Shown one piece after another: positions 15,842-24,754 of a stretch of 64,000 nt of DNA. Origin of the DNA: Streptomyces cyaneofuscatus (GTDB lineage Bacteria > Actinomycetota > Actinomycetes > Streptomycetales > Streptomycetaceae). The DNA lies in assembly GCF_000718135.1 (NCBI RefSeq), contig NZ_JOEM01000019.1:62001-126000 (forward strand), given 5' to 3'. The notes under the pieces were generated by a model. The model was not told the origin of the DNA, searched no databases, and saw only the letters and a list, made by a program, of their open reading frames with translations. The position numbers and the translations under genes were made by a program. Position 1 is the first letter of the stretch; the number at the start of each line of letters is the position of its first letter.

Positions 15842-18721
15842 ATGGAGCCCTCGCCGGAGCAGAGTCCGCATCACGCGTACCCCGACCACTGGGAAGCGGA
15901 CGTGGTGCTCCGCGACGGTGGCACCGCACGCATCAGGCCGATCACCACGGACGATGCCGAACGGCTGGTCAGCTTCTACGAGCAGGTCTCCGACGAGTCG
16001 AAGTACTACCGGTTCTTCGCGCCGTACCCCCGCCTTTCCGACCGGGACGTGCACCGCTTCACCCATCACGACTACGTCGACCGGGTGGGGCTGGCCGTCA
16101 CGATCGGCGGCGAGTTCATCGGCACCGTCCGCTACGACCGCATCAACGACCAGGGCCGGCCCGCCTCCGCCCCCGCCGACGAGGCCGAGGTCGCCTTCCT
16201 CGTCCAGGACGCCCACCAGGGCCGCGGAGTCGCCTCGGCGCTGCTCGAACACATCGCCGCGGTCGCCCGCGAGCGGGGCATCCGGCGCTTCGCCGCCGAG
16301 GTGCTCCCCGCCAACAACAAGATGATCAAGGTCTTCCGGGACGCCGGCTACACCCAGAGGCGCAGCTTCGAGGACGGCTCCGTCCACCTCACCCTCGACC
16401 TGGAACCCACCGAGAGGTCCCTCGCCGTCCAGCGCGGCCGCGAACAGCGCGCCGAGGCCCGCTCCGTCCAGCGCCTCCTCGCCCCCGGCTCCGTCGCGGT
16501 GATCGGCACCGGCCGCACGCCCGGCGGAGTGGGCCGCACGGTCCTGCGCAACCTCCTCGCCGCCGGCTTCACCGGCCGTACGTACGCCGTGAACCGCGCC
16601 TTCGACGAGGGCCTCGCCACCCTCGACGGCGTCCCCGCCCACCGCTCGCTCGGTGAGATCGACGAGCAGGTCGACCTGGCCGTCATCGCGGTCCCCGCCC
16701 ACCGGGTCCCCGAGGCCGTCGCGGACTGCGGCGAGCACGGTGTCCAGGGCCTCGTCGTCCTCTCCGCCGGTTACGCCGAGCGGGGCTCCGCCGGCCGCGA
16801 GCTCCAGCGCGAACTGGTCCGCCAGGCCCGCTCGTACGGCATGCGGATCATCGGCCCCAACGCCTTCGGCATCATCAACACCGCCGAGTCCGTCCGGCTG
16901 AACGCCTCCCTGGCCCCCGAGTCGCCCGCCCGTGGCCGGATCGGCCTGTTCACCCAGTCCGGCGCCATCGGCATCGCCCTCCTCTCCGGCCTCCACCGGC
17001 GGGGCGCGGGCCTCTCCTCGTTCATCTCGGCGGGCAACCGGGCCGACGTCTCCGGCAACGACTTCCTCCAGTACTCCTTCGAGGACCAGGACACCGACGT
17101 CGCCCTCCTCTACCTCGAATCGCTCGGCAACCCGCGCAAGTTCACCCGCCTCGCCCGCCGCACCGCCGCCGTGAAGCCTGTCGTCGTCGTGAAGGGCGCC
17201 CGCCACAGCGGCACCAACCCGCCCGGCCACGCCGTCCCGGTCAGCCGCATCCCCGACGCCACGGTCTCCGCCCTGATGCGGCAGGCGGGCGTCATCCGGG
17301 TCGACACGGTGACCGAGATGGTGGACGCCGGGCTGCTCCTGGCGGGCCAGCCGCTCCCGGCCGGGCCCCGGGTCGCGATCCTCGGCAACTCCGAGTCCCT
17401 CGGCCTCCTCACGTACGACGCCTGCCTGGCCGAGGGGCTCCGCCCGCGCCCGCCGATCGACCTCACCACGGCCGCTTCCCCGCAGGACTTCCGGGACGCG
17501 CTGGCCGAGGCGCTCGCCGACGGGACCTGCGACGCCGTGATCGTCACCGCCATCCCGTGGGTGGGCGAGAACGGCGAGGCCGAGACCGGTGACGGCGAGG
17601 TGCTGGCCGCCGCCCTGCACGGTGCCGCGGCCAAAAGCCCCGCCAAGCCCGTCGCCGTCGTCCATGTGGAGATCGGCGGCCTGGCGGAGGCGCTGGCCGC
17701 CGCGAGCAGCACGGCCGCACCCCGCACCCGGCCCACGACGCTCGCCGCGCAACCGTCCGGCCCGCCCGCCGCGACCGCTCCCACGGAGAACGCACCCCAA
17801 GAAGCCGCAGCAGCCGAAGAAGCCGACCGCACCGAGCGACCCCCCGGCCGCATCCCCGCCTACCCCGCCGCCGAACGTGCCGTACGGGCGCTGGCCGAGG
17901 CCGTGAAGTACGCCCAGTGGCGGCGCCAGGCGGCCACCCCCGGCAAGGTGCCCGAGTTCCTGGACGAGACCACCGACGAGCCCGGCGCCGCCGCCCTGAT
18001 CGACACCCTGCTCGGCGCCACCCCCGACCCGCGCGGCCGCCCCCTCACCCACGACGAGGCCCGCGAGCTGCTGGGCCGCTACGGCATCCCCGTACGCCCC
18101 ACGCTCCCCGCCCCGGACCCCGAAACCGCCGTCGCGGCGGCCGCCCGCCTCGGCTACCCGGTGGCGCTCAAGACCACCGCACCCCACCTGCGCCACCGCG
18201 CCGACCTCGGCGGCGTCCGGCTCGACCTCGCCGACGAGGACGCGCTGCGCCGGGCGTACGGAGAGTTCACCGAGCTCCTCGGCAAGCCCGCCGAACTCCT
18301 CCCGGTCGTCCAGTCCATGGCCCCGCGCGGCGTGGACACCGTCGTCCGGGCCTCCATCGACGCCGCCGCCGGGGCCATCCTCTCCTTCGGCCTCGCGGGC
18401 GCCCCCTCCGAGCTGCTCGGCGACACCGCGCACCGGCTGGTTCCGGCCACCGACCGCGACGCCGCCGAGCTGATCCGGTCGATCAAGGCGGCCCCGGTCC
18501 TCTTCGGCTGGCGCGGCTCGGCCCCCGTCGACACCCCGGCCCTGGAAGAGCTGCTGCTGCGGCTCTCCCGGCTCGTCGACGACCACCCCGAAGTGGTCTC
18601 CGTGGCGCTGGAACCGGTGGTCGTGGCCCCCCAGGGCCTCACCGTGCTGGGTGCGAGCGTCCGCCTGGCCCCACCGCCCCCGCGCGGCGACCTCGGCCCC
18701 CGCCGCCTCCCGAACTACTGA
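15842..18721 (+). CDS. GNAT acetyltransferase fused to ADP-forming acyl-CoA synthetase-like domains
   Basis: A 959-residue fusion. Residues about 20-190 are a GNAT N-acetyltransferase (acetyl-CoA loop near VQDAHQGRGVASALL). About 205-330 is a CoA-binding Rossmann domain (SVAVIGTGRTPGGVG), then succinyl-CoA-ligase-like domains (FTQSGAIGIALLSGL) and a C-terminal ATP-grasp domain from about 735 (THDEARELLGRYGIPV). This resembles protein lysine acetyltransferases of the Pat/PatZ type but with GNAT first. Where ADP-forming synthetases have the phospho-histidine motif SHTGA, this protein reads GHAVPVS, so ligase activity is doubtful. A low-complexity Ala/Pro/Glu linker occupies about 620-690. Likely role: acetylation of metabolic enzymes such as acetyl-CoA synthetase. 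Confidence 0.88.
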   Translation: MEPSPEQSPHHAYPDHWEADVVLRDGGTARIRPITTDDAERLVSFYEQVSDESKYYRFFAPYPRLSDRDVHRFTHHDYVDRVGLAVTIGGEFIGTVRYDRINDQGRPASAPADEAEVAFLVQDAHQGRGVASALLEHIAAVARERGIRRFAAEVLPANNKMIKVFRDAGYTQRRSFEDGSVHLTLDLEPTERSLAVQRGREQRAEARSVQRLLAPGSVAVIGTGRTPGGVGRTVLRNLLAAGFTGRTYAVNRAFDEGLATLDGVPAHRSLGEIDEQVDLAVIAVPAHRVPEAVADCGEHGVQGLVVLSAGYAERGSAGRELQRELVRQARSYGMRIIGPNAFGIINTAESVRLNASLAPESPARGRIGLFTQSGAIGIALLSGLHRRGAGLSSFISAGNRADVSGNDFLQYSFEDQDTDVALLYLESLGNPRKFTRLARRTAAVKPVVVVKGARHSGTNPPGHAVPVSRIPDATVSALMRQAGVIRVDTVTEMVDAGLLLAGQPLPAGPRVAILGNSESLGLLTYDACLAEGLRPRPPIDLTTAASPQDFRDALAEALADGTCDAVIVTAIPWVGENGEAETGDGEVLAAALHGAAAKSPAKPVAVVHVEIGGLAEALAAASSTAAPRTRPTTLAAQPSGPPAATAPTENAPQEAAAAEEADRTERPPGRIPAYPAAERAVRALAEAVKYAQWRRQAATPGKVPEFLDETTDEPGAAALIDTLLGATPDPRGRPLTHDEARELLGRYGIPVRPTLPAPDPETAVAAAARLGYPVALKTTAPHLRHRADLGGVRLDLADEDALRRAYGEFTELLGKPAELLPVVQSMAPRGVDTVVRASIDAAAGAILSFGLAGAPSELLGDTAHRLVPATDRDAAELIRSIKAAPVLFGWRGSAPVDTPALEELLLRLSRLVDDHPEVVSVALEPVVVAPQGLTVLGASVRLAPPPPRGDLGPRRLPNY

Positions 18722-18749
18722 CAGGTCCCAGGCAGCCACCGGCCCCCCG

Positions 18750-18755
18750 TAGGAT
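18750..18755 (+). promoter_or_regulatory. -10 element of a probable leaderless promoter
   Basis: TAGGAT ends 7 nt before the ATG at 18763, with no ribosome-binding site between them. Confidence 0.5.
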
Positions 18756-18762
18756 GGTGCAC

Positions 18763-19359
18763 ATGGCAAAGACCGGTACGACGACCCAGGGGCTGCGCGC
18801 GGCGATCGAGCGCAGCGGCTACTACCCGGCCCTCGTGGCCGAGGCGGTCGAGGCCGCCGTCGGCGGAGAGCCGGTCGCCTCGTACCTGGTCCACCAGGAG
18901 ACCACGTTCGACTCCAACGAGGTCCGCCGTCACGCCACGGTCCTCGTCCTGACCGGGAACCGGTTCATCGTCAGCCACACCGACGAGCAGGCCGCCGACA
19001 CCAGCTCCCCGACGCCGTACGCCACCACGTCCACGGAGTCGGTCAAGCTCGACCGGATCTCCTCCGTCGTGGTCAGCCGCGTGGTGGCCAACCCGGAGAA
19101 GTACGTGGCGGGCACGCTGCCCCGCGAGGTCGTCCTGACCATCGGCTGGGGCGCCGTCTCCCGGATCGACCTGGAGCCCGCCGCCTGCGGCGACGCCAAC
19201 TGCGAGGCCGACCACGGCTACACCGGCAGCTCCACCGCCGACGACCTGAGCCTGCGCGTCAGCGAGGCCGGGGACGGCCCCGACGCCGTCCGCCAGACCC
19301 TCGCCTTCGCCCAGTCGCTCTCCGAGGCCACGGCCGCCACCGCGGCGACCGGCCGGTGA
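18763..19359 (+). CDS. DUF5998 family protein
   Basis: A 198-residue conserved actinobacterial protein of unknown function. It has no signal peptide or membrane helix. The start is ATG 18763. The in-frame ATG at 18754 lies inside the TAGGAT -10 hexamer, so the shorter, leaderless form is preferred. The middle holds a beta-rich region (RRHATVLVLTGNRFIVSHTDE, then SVKLDRISSVVVSRVV) that looks like a PH-like or immunity-type fold, followed by a Cys/His patch (ACGDANCEADHGY) that could bind a metal. Its stop overlaps the start of the phosphodiesterase gene, so the two are co-transcribed and perhaps functionally linked. Family name is from recollection of the sequence pattern. Confidence 0.72.
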   Translation: MAKTGTTTQGLRAAIERSGYYPALVAEAVEAAVGGEPVASYLVHQETTFDSNEVRRHATVLVLTGNRFIVSHTDEQAADTSSPTPYATTSTESVKLDRISSVVVSRVVANPEKYVAGTLPREVVLTIGWGAVSRIDLEPAACGDANCEADHGYTGSSTADDLSLRVSEAGDGPDAVRQTLAFAQSLSEATAATAATGR

Positions 19360-20546
19360 TGGCCCAGCCCGCCTGGCAGGACCCGGTCCCGCTCGCTCTC
19401 GACACCGCCCCCGTCCCCGCGTACGGCAGCGGCTCGCTCGCCGACCTGCTGCCGACCCTCGCGGCCGGGCAGGGGGTGGAGGGCCTCACCGCCACCATCC
19501 CCGAGCTGACGCCCGCCGACCGCAACTGCGTCTTCCTGATCGACGGCCTCGGCTGGGAGCAGATCAAGGCCCACCCCGACGAGGCGCCCTTCCTGCACTC
19601 CCTGCTCCCCACCTCGCTGGGCAACACCGGCCGCCCCATCACCGCCGGCTTCCCCTCCACCACCGCGACCTCGCTCGCCTCGGTCGGTACGGGGCTGCCG
19701 CCCGGCGCGCACGGCCTGCCCGGCTACACCGTGCGCAACCCGGAGACCGGCGCGCTGATGAACCAGCTCCGCTGGAAGCCGTTCACCGCGCCGAAGGTCT
19801 GGCAGCCCTACCCCACGGTCTTCAAGCTGGCCGATGCGGCGGGCGTGCACACCGCGCAGGTCTCCTCCCCGGACTTCGAGCAGACCCCGCTCACCAAGGT
19901 CGCGCTCAGCGGCGGCTCGTTCCTCGGCCGGCTCTCCGGCGAGGACCGGATGGACACCGCAGCCCAGCGCCTCGCCGCCGGTGACCGCTCGCTCGTCTAC
20001 ACGTACTACAGCGAGGTCGACGGCAAGGGCCACCGCTTCGGCGTCGACTCCGACGCATGGCGCGGCCAGTTGATGTACGTCGACGGACTCGCCCAGCGTC
20101 TCGCCGAGCAGCTCCCGCCGCGCTCCGCGCTCTACATCACCGCCGACCACGGCATGATCGACATCCCGTTCGACGAGCAGTCCCGGATCGACTTCGACGA
20201 GGACTGGGAGCTGCGCGCCGGTGTCGCCCTGCTGGGCGGCGAGGGCCGTGCCCGCCATGTCTACGCGGTGCCCGGCGCCCAGGGCGACGTCCTGGCCGTC
20301 TGGCGTGAGGTGCTCGGCGAGCAGTTCTGGGTGGCGAGCCGGGACGAGGCGATCGCGGCGGGCTGGTTCGGGCTGACGATCGACGAGCGGGTGTACGGCC
20401 GGATCGGCGATGTGGTCGCCGCCGCCCACGACGACGTCGTCATCACGGCGTCGGTCAACGAGCCGCACGAGTCGGCGATGGTCGGCATGCACGGCTCCCT
20501 GACCCCCGTCGAACAGCTCGTCCCGCTGCTCGAAGTACGCTCGTAA
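19359..20546 (+). CDS. Alkaline-phosphatase-superfamily nucleotide pyrophosphatase/phosphodiesterase
   Basis: A 395-residue type I phosphodiesterase/nucleotide pyrophosphatase-like enzyme. Metal ligand and nucleophile motifs are visible: the Asp of FLIDGLGW, the Thr region in FPSTTATSLASVGTG, and metal-binding D/H residues in YSEVDGKGH and TADHGMIDIP. There is no signal peptide, so it is likely cytoplasmic. The ATG shares a base with the previous stop (TGATG), and an in-frame GTG at 19356 adds one residue. It hydrolyses phosphodiester bonds, but the physiological substrate is unknown. It is coupled to the DUF5998 gene and followed 56 bp later by thymidine kinase. Confidence 0.85.
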   Translation: MAQPAWQDPVPLALDTAPVPAYGSGSLADLLPTLAAGQGVEGLTATIPELTPADRNCVFLIDGLGWEQIKAHPDEAPFLHSLLPTSLGNTGRPITAGFPSTTATSLASVGTGLPPGAHGLPGYTVRNPETGALMNQLRWKPFTAPKVWQPYPTVFKLADAAGVHTAQVSSPDFEQTPLTKVALSGGSFLGRLSGEDRMDTAAQRLAAGDRSLVYTYYSEVDGKGHRFGVDSDAWRGQLMYVDGLAQRLAEQLPPRSALYITADHGMIDIPFDEQSRIDFDEDWELRAGVALLGGEGRARHVYAVPGAQGDVLAVWREVLGEQFWVASRDEAIAAGWFGLTIDERVYGRIGDVVAAAHDDVVITASVNEPHESAMVGMHGSLTPVEQLVPLLEVRS

Positions 20547-20602
20547 CCGCATTTCTCCGCTGAACGTCTCCCCCTGCCGCTGTGAAAGGTGCTCGACCCC
20601 TC

Positions 20603-21256
20603 ATGCCCGAGCTGGTGTTCTTCTCCGGAACCATGGACTGCGGAAAGAGCACGCTGGCCCTGCAGATCGGTCACAACCGCTCCGCGCGCGGCCTCCAGGG
20701 CGTGATCTTCACCCGTGACGACCGGGCGGGCCAGGGCAAGCTCTCCTCCCGGCTCGGCCTGGTGACGGACGCCGTCGAGGCGGACGAGGGCATGGACGTG
20801 TACGCCCACATCGTCGACCGGGTCAGCCGCGGCGGCCGGGTCGACTACGTCATCGTGGACGAGGCGCAGTTCCTCGCCCCGGTCCAGATCGACCAGTTGG
20901 CCCGGGTCGTCGACGATCTGGGCCTGGACGTCTTCGCGTTCGGCATCACCACGGACTTCCGCACCAAGCTCTTCCCCGGCTCCCAGCGGCTGATCGAACT
21001 GGCCGACCGGATAGAGGCCCTCCAGGTCGAGGCGCTCTGCTGGTGCGGCGCCCGCGCCACGCACAACGCCCGTACGGTGGACGGCGAAATGGTCGTCGAG
21101 GGTGCGCAGGTGGTCGTCGGGGACGTCAACCGGCAGGCGGGCGAGGTCGGTTACGAGGTGCTGTGCCGCCGCCACCACCGCCGCAGGCTCACCGCGGAGA
21201 CGGCCCGCGCCGGCACCCTCTCCCCGGACGTGCTGCCGGTCGCCGCCGACAGCTAG
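20603..21256 (+). CDS. tdk: Thymidine kinase (type II)
   Basis: A 217-residue thymidine kinase that phosphorylates thymidine with ATP in the salvage pathway. The P-loop reads SGTMDCGKSTLAL (about 8-20), the catalytic Asp-Glu region is VIVDEAQFL (about 87-95), and the lasso and zinc-binding C-terminus includes CWCG and a later CRRHH. Length is normal for the prokaryotic type. ATG 20603 is chosen because the N-terminus then aligns with the family. The upstream in-frame GTG at 20582 overlaps the GAAAGG ribosome-binding sequence. It converges on a VOC-family gene with a 19-bp gap. Confidence 0.95.
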   Translation: MPELVFFSGTMDCGKSTLALQIGHNRSARGLQGVIFTRDDRAGQGKLSSRLGLVTDAVEADEGMDVYAHIVDRVSRGGRVDYVIVDEAQFLAPVQIDQLARVVDDLGLDVFAFGITTDFRTKLFPGSQRLIELADRIEALQVEALCWCGARATHNARTVDGEMVVEGAQVVVGDVNRQAGEVGYEVLCRRHHRRRLTAETARAGTLSPDVLPVAADS

Positions 21257-21275
21257 AGCCCGTCACGCAGGGCGG

Positions 21276-22052
21276 TTACTCCTCGGACGACCGTACGATC
21301 GTGAAGGCCGCGCCCTCCGGATCGGCCACCGTCGCCAGCCTGCCGCTCGCCCCCTCGCGCGGCGGGTGGAGGATGTGCCCGCCCAGCTCCACCACCCGCG
21401 CCGCCGACTCGTCGACGTCGGCGACCTCGAAGTACGTCATCCAGTGCGGGCCCCGGTCGCGCGGCAGCGACTGGCCGACGCCGTGCAGGGCGGCCACCGG
21501 ACGGCCGCCCAGGTGCAGGGTCTGGTAGTCGAAGTCGGCGGAGACCACCGCCTCGGTCTCGTAACCGAACACCGTCTGGTAGAACTTCGCGACCATCGAG
21601 GTCTCCCGGGTCACCAGCTCGTTCCAGACGGGGGTGCCGGGGACGCCCGCCGTCATGGTCCCGATGTGCTCCGAGCCCTGCCAGGCGCCGAACACCGCCC
21701 CGCCCGGGTCGGAGGCCATGACGAGCCGTCCCGCCTCGCCCGCGTCGAGCGGGCCGACCGCGACCGTGCCGCCGCAGGAGCGGATCACCTCGGCCGTCAG
21801 GTCCGCGTCGTCCGTCGCCAGGTAGGTGGTCCAGGCGATCGGGAGGTGCCGGTCGGGCGGCAGCTGGCCGATGCCCGCGACCTCCTTCCCGTCGAGCAGC
21901 CCGCGGACGTAGGGGCCCAACTGGTCGGGGCCCGGCCGGAACTCCCAGCCGAACAGGGCTCCGTAGAACTCCTGGGTCGCGTTCAGGCCGTGCACGATCA
22001 GACTCACCCAGCAAGGTGTTCCGGGCGTGCGCCGGGCAGCAGCCTCGGTCAT
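21276..22052 (-). CDS. VOC (glyoxalase/bleomycin-resistance fold) family protein, two domains
   Basis: A 258-residue protein made of two vicinal-oxygen-chelate modules: residues about 12-125 (PCWVSLIVHGLNATQEFYGALFGWEF) and 140-255 (TPVWNELVTRETSMVAKFYQTVFGYE). Each ends with the usual SDPGGAVFG or ADPEGAAFT strand. Proteins of this two-domain type are common in Streptomyces and include hydroxylases and resistance proteins, but most are uncharacterised. Metal ligands cannot be assigned confidently. GAGGAG precedes ATG 22052. The long upstream extension to 22286 has no ribosome-binding support. It is divergent from a rhodanese gene. Confidence 0.85.
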   Translation of the reverse strand: MTEAAARRTPGTPCWVSLIVHGLNATQEFYGALFGWEFRPGPDQLGPYVRGLLDGKEVAGIGQLPPDRHLPIAWTTYLATDDADLTAEVIRSCGGTVAVGPLDAGEAGRLVMASDPGGAVFGAWQGSEHIGTMTAGVPGTPVWNELVTRETSMVAKFYQTVFGYETEAVVSADFDYQTLHLGGRPVAALHGVGQSLPRDRGPHWMTYFEVADVDESAARVVELGGHILHPPREGASGRLATVADPEGAAFTIVRSSEE

Positions 22053-22288
22053 CGTCTTGTCTCTCCTCGGACCGTTGTGTGGCCGGACGGGGGAACCGGG
22101 CGTATGCGGCCGTCCCGGGTCAGGACGCGGTCCGCACACTCCGTGCAGATGCTCGCACCACCCGGCGCCGGTACGGCCCCGGCCGCGCCGCGTTCTCCGG
22201 GTTCTCGACGGGCGAGGACCGCTTTGGTGCGGTATATCCGCCCAGGCGCCGGTACGGGTGCCACGGCCTCTGCGCGAGGATGGCACCC

Positions 22289-23119
22289 ATGAAGCCCATC
22301 ATCACCGCATCCGAATACGCGAGCGAGTCGGCGGGACCGCGGCCCCCGGTGCTCCTGGACGTCCGCTGGCAGTTGGGTGGTCCGCACGGCCGCCCCGACT
22401 ACGAGGCCGGCCATCTGCCCGGCGCCGTCTTCGTCGACCTCGACACGGAACTGGCCGGCCCGGCGGGCAGCGGCGGCCGCCATCCCCTCCCGGACCCGGA
22501 GGCCTTCGGCGCCGTGATGCGCCGTGCCGGGGTCGGCCAGGACACCCCGGTCGTGGTGTACGACGGCGGGCAGGGCTGGGCCGCCGCGCGCGCCTGGTGG
22601 CTGCTGCGCTGGACGGGGCACGCGGACGTACGGGTCCTGGACGGCGGGCTCGCCGCGTGGACCGGTGACCTCTCCACCGAGATCCCGGAACCCGCCGAGG
22701 GCGATTTCCGGCCGAAGCCGGGCGCGCTGCCCACCCTGGACGCGGACGCGGCGGCCGCCCTGGCCCGCACCGGTCTGCTCCTGGACGCACGGGCGGCCGA
22801 GCGCTACCGGGGCGACGTCGAGCCGATCGACCGCGTCGGCGGCCACATCCCCGGAGCGGTCTCCGCCCCCACCACGGCAAACGTCGCGGAGGACGGCCGC
22901 TACCTTCCGGCCGAACGGCTCACCGAGCGGTTCACCGCGCTCGGAGCGGGGAAGGGCGACGGCCCCGTCGGCGTGTACTGCGGATCGGGAGTCTCCGGCG
23001 CCCACGAGGTGCTCGCCCTGGAGATCGCCGGAATCCGCGCCGCGCTCTACCCCGGCTCCTGGTCCGAGTGGTCCGCCGACCCCGCCCGCCCGGTCGCCAC
23101 CGGCCCCGAGCCGGCCTGA
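22289..23119 (+). CDS. sseA: Sulfurtransferase, tandem rhodanese (thiosulfate/3-mercaptopyruvate type)
   Basis: A 276-residue enzyme with two rhodanese domains. The N-terminal one (about 10-125) is inactive. The C-terminal one (about 155-270) carries the catalytic cysteine in VYCGSGVSG. The loop C-G-S-G-V is the pattern of 3-mercaptopyruvate sulfurtransferases rather than the basic CRxGxT loop of thiosulfate enzymes. The inter-domain DARAAERYRGDVEPID and HIPGAVSAP motifs are typical. ATG 22289 is preceded by GAGGA at 8 nt; ATG 22280 is an alternative. It is likely involved in sulfane-sulfur transfer or cyanide detoxification. It is separated from convergent sepH by a 40-bp palindromic terminator. 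Confidence 0.9.
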   Translation: MKPIITASEYASESAGPRPPVLLDVRWQLGGPHGRPDYEAGHLPGAVFVDLDTELAGPAGSGGRHPLPDPEAFGAVMRRAGVGQDTPVVVYDGGQGWAAARAWWLLRWTGHADVRVLDGGLAAWTGDLSTEIPEPAEGDFRPKPGALPTLDADAAAALARTGLLLDARAAERYRGDVEPIDRVGGHIPGAVSAPTTANVAEDGRYLPAERLTERFTALGAGKGDGPVGVYCGSGVSGAHEVLALEIAGIRAALYPGSWSEWSADPARPVATGPEPA

Positions 23120-23132
23120 CCGGCGGGACGAC

Positions 23133-23172
23133 GGAGAGGGGCCCGTACGCCATGGCGTACGGGCCCCTCTCC
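23133..23172. terminator. Bidirectional terminator, 40-bp perfect palindrome
   Basis: Bases 23133-23152 are exactly reverse-complementary to 23153-23172. The palindrome lies between the convergent sulfurtransferase and sepH stops and can fold on either transcript. Confidence 0.88.
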
Positions 23173-23191
23173 TGCTGACCGGCACTCCCGG

Positions 23192-24259
23192 TCAGTCCTG
23201 CTTCTTGCGGCGGGTGCCGAACACGATCTCGTCCCAGCTCGGCACGGCGGCACGGCGGCCCGGCCGGACCCCGTCAGCCTCGGCCTGACGGTCCGTCGTC
23301 CCGGTCAGCCGGTCGCGGTGACCGGCCACTGCCCGCGGCATCAGTACGTCCGCGTACGCCGCACCGGCACCGGCCGAGGCCGCGGCGGCGGGCGGCTCGT
23401 CCGCCTCGCTCTCCTCCACCGCGGGTTCGAGCGCAGGCGGCTCGGGCTGTATGGGCCGCTCCGGGACGACCATGTCACCGCGGAAGCTCGGCACCGCCTC
23501 CAGCAGGCTGGTCAGCGAGTCACGCTCACCGGCCGATGCGCTGCTCACGTACTCCTCAGGCTCGGATACCGGTGCGGGCCGCTCGGTGTGCCGCTCGATC
23601 TGCCGGTCGAGAGCGCGGTCCAGCGGCCGGTCGCGCGGCAGCCGGGCGATCCGGGGCACGAACGGGAAGCTCGGCTCGGGCGCCGCGCCGTCGCTCTCAC
23701 CGATCAGCGAGCGCGCCTCGTCGTCCAGGGCCTGCACCAGCCGGCGCGGCGGGTCGTAGGACCAGCTCGCCGAGTGCGGTTCGCCCGCTACCCGGTAGAC
23801 GAGGAGGACCTCCCAGGTGCCGTCGTCGCGGCGCCAGGAGTCCCACTGGACGGTCTCCTTGTCGGCGCCGCGCAGCAGCAGCCGCTCCTGCACCGCCTCG
23901 CCGAGCTGGGGGCCGGTGTTCTCGCCGGGACGGCGCACGGGAGTCTTCCGGGCCCGCTCGGCCATGAAGGCGCGCTCCGCGAGCACGGGGCCCTCGAAGC
24001 GGCGGACACGGTCGACCGGGATGCCGGCGAACTGGGCGACCTCCTCCGCGGAGGCACCGGCCCGTATGCGGGCCTGGATGTCGCGGGGGCGGAGGTGGCT
24101 CTCCACCTCGATCTCGATCTGGCCGAGCCGAGCGCGGTCGTTGCGCACGGCGGCGCGCAGCCGCTCATCGATCGGAAGCGTGTATTCCGTGCTGTCGGCA
24201 GCCTTGAGCACCAGTCGTGTGCCGTCGTTGGAGACGGCCACGACACGCAGTTCGGGCAT
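23192..24259 (-). CDS. sepH: Septation protein SepH (DUF3071)
   Basis: A 355-residue actinobacterial division protein that, from published work on Streptomyces, stimulates FtsZ assembly. The conserved DUF3071 N-terminal part (MPELRVVAVSNDGTRLVLKA to about 170) includes a helix-turn-helix-like segment (AEEVAQFAGIPVDRVRRFEGP, about 70-90). A second conserved block is TVQWDSWRRDDGTWEVLL. The C-terminal half is acidic, low-complexity and variable, and ends in the basic tail FGTRRKKQD. GGGAGG lies just before ATG 24259, so the upstream in-frame extension to 24673 is not coding. It is divergent from the proline-rich membrane protein gene across a 495-bp gap. Confidence 0.93.
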   Translation of the reverse strand: MPELRVVAVSNDGTRLVLKAADSTEYTLPIDERLRAAVRNDRARLGQIEIEVESHLRPRDIQARIRAGASAEEVAQFAGIPVDRVRRFEGPVLAERAFMAERARKTPVRRPGENTGPQLGEAVQERLLLRGADKETVQWDSWRRDDGTWEVLLVYRVAGEPHSASWSYDPPRRLVQALDDEARSLIGESDGAAPEPSFPFVPRIARLPRDRPLDRALDRQIERHTERPAPVSEPEEYVSSASAGERDSLTSLLEAVPSFRGDMVVPERPIQPEPPALEPAVEESEADEPPAAAASAGAGAAYADVLMPRAVAGHRDRLTGTTDRQAEADGVRPGRRAAVPSWDEIVFGTRRKKQD

Positions 24260-24754
24260 GGGGACCTCCCGGGTGGTGCCTGCCGACGTCACGTGCGTCG
24301 CTGCTTCCGCTAGTCGAGTGTGACCTGCCCGGGTGCAGCCTGCCACAACCTTGCCAAGTTGCCCGGCGTGTCGGGCGCTCGCCCTGGAACGCCGCCATGG
24401 CACGGTTGTCTCTTGCGTCCCAAAGTGACCGATTTGGTCGCTCTGTACGGCAAGTGTCCGTGCCATGCCTTGGCGCTGCCCGGTTCGAGTGCCGCTGCCG
24501 GCCCCCTCCCGTGGCTGCGGATTCCGGTGTGGGAGTCCGCCCCAGGGCTCGTACGGTACTCCATTCGGGCCACTTGGGTGGACCGGCGCGCCGCCGAACT
24601 TCTCGGGGGGTGCGGGAGTTGGGGTACCCGGTTCCCCGCGAAATGCCCCTGATGCGTGTTGTGCTTCACACAATCGCCGGAAACGGAACTATCCACTTCG
24701 CTCATTTGTCCCTTCCTGTTGCATGGTGGGAGAGATGTCAAGCAGGGGCTGGTA
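24260..24754. other. Intergenic region between divergent sepH and membrane protein genes
   Basis: No credible gene is seen here. Open frames in it are extensions or shadows without ribosome-binding sites. Possible regulatory elements are GACC-GATTT-GGTC near 24428 and TTGTG-CTTCA-CACAA near 24660. The stretch should hold both divergent promoters. Confidence 0.6.

Noticed and set aside
15719..18769. 1016-codon open frame on the minus strand
   Set aside because: It is antisense to the GNAT/acyl-CoA synthetase fusion, which has clear domain motifs. The composition is Gly/Arg/Asp-rich nonsense typical of shadow frames in GC-rich DNA.
24260..24754. Overlapping short frames in the sepH upstream gap
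   Set aside because: They have no ribosome-binding site and weak codon bias, and they overlap one another on both strands. They are treated as noncoding.
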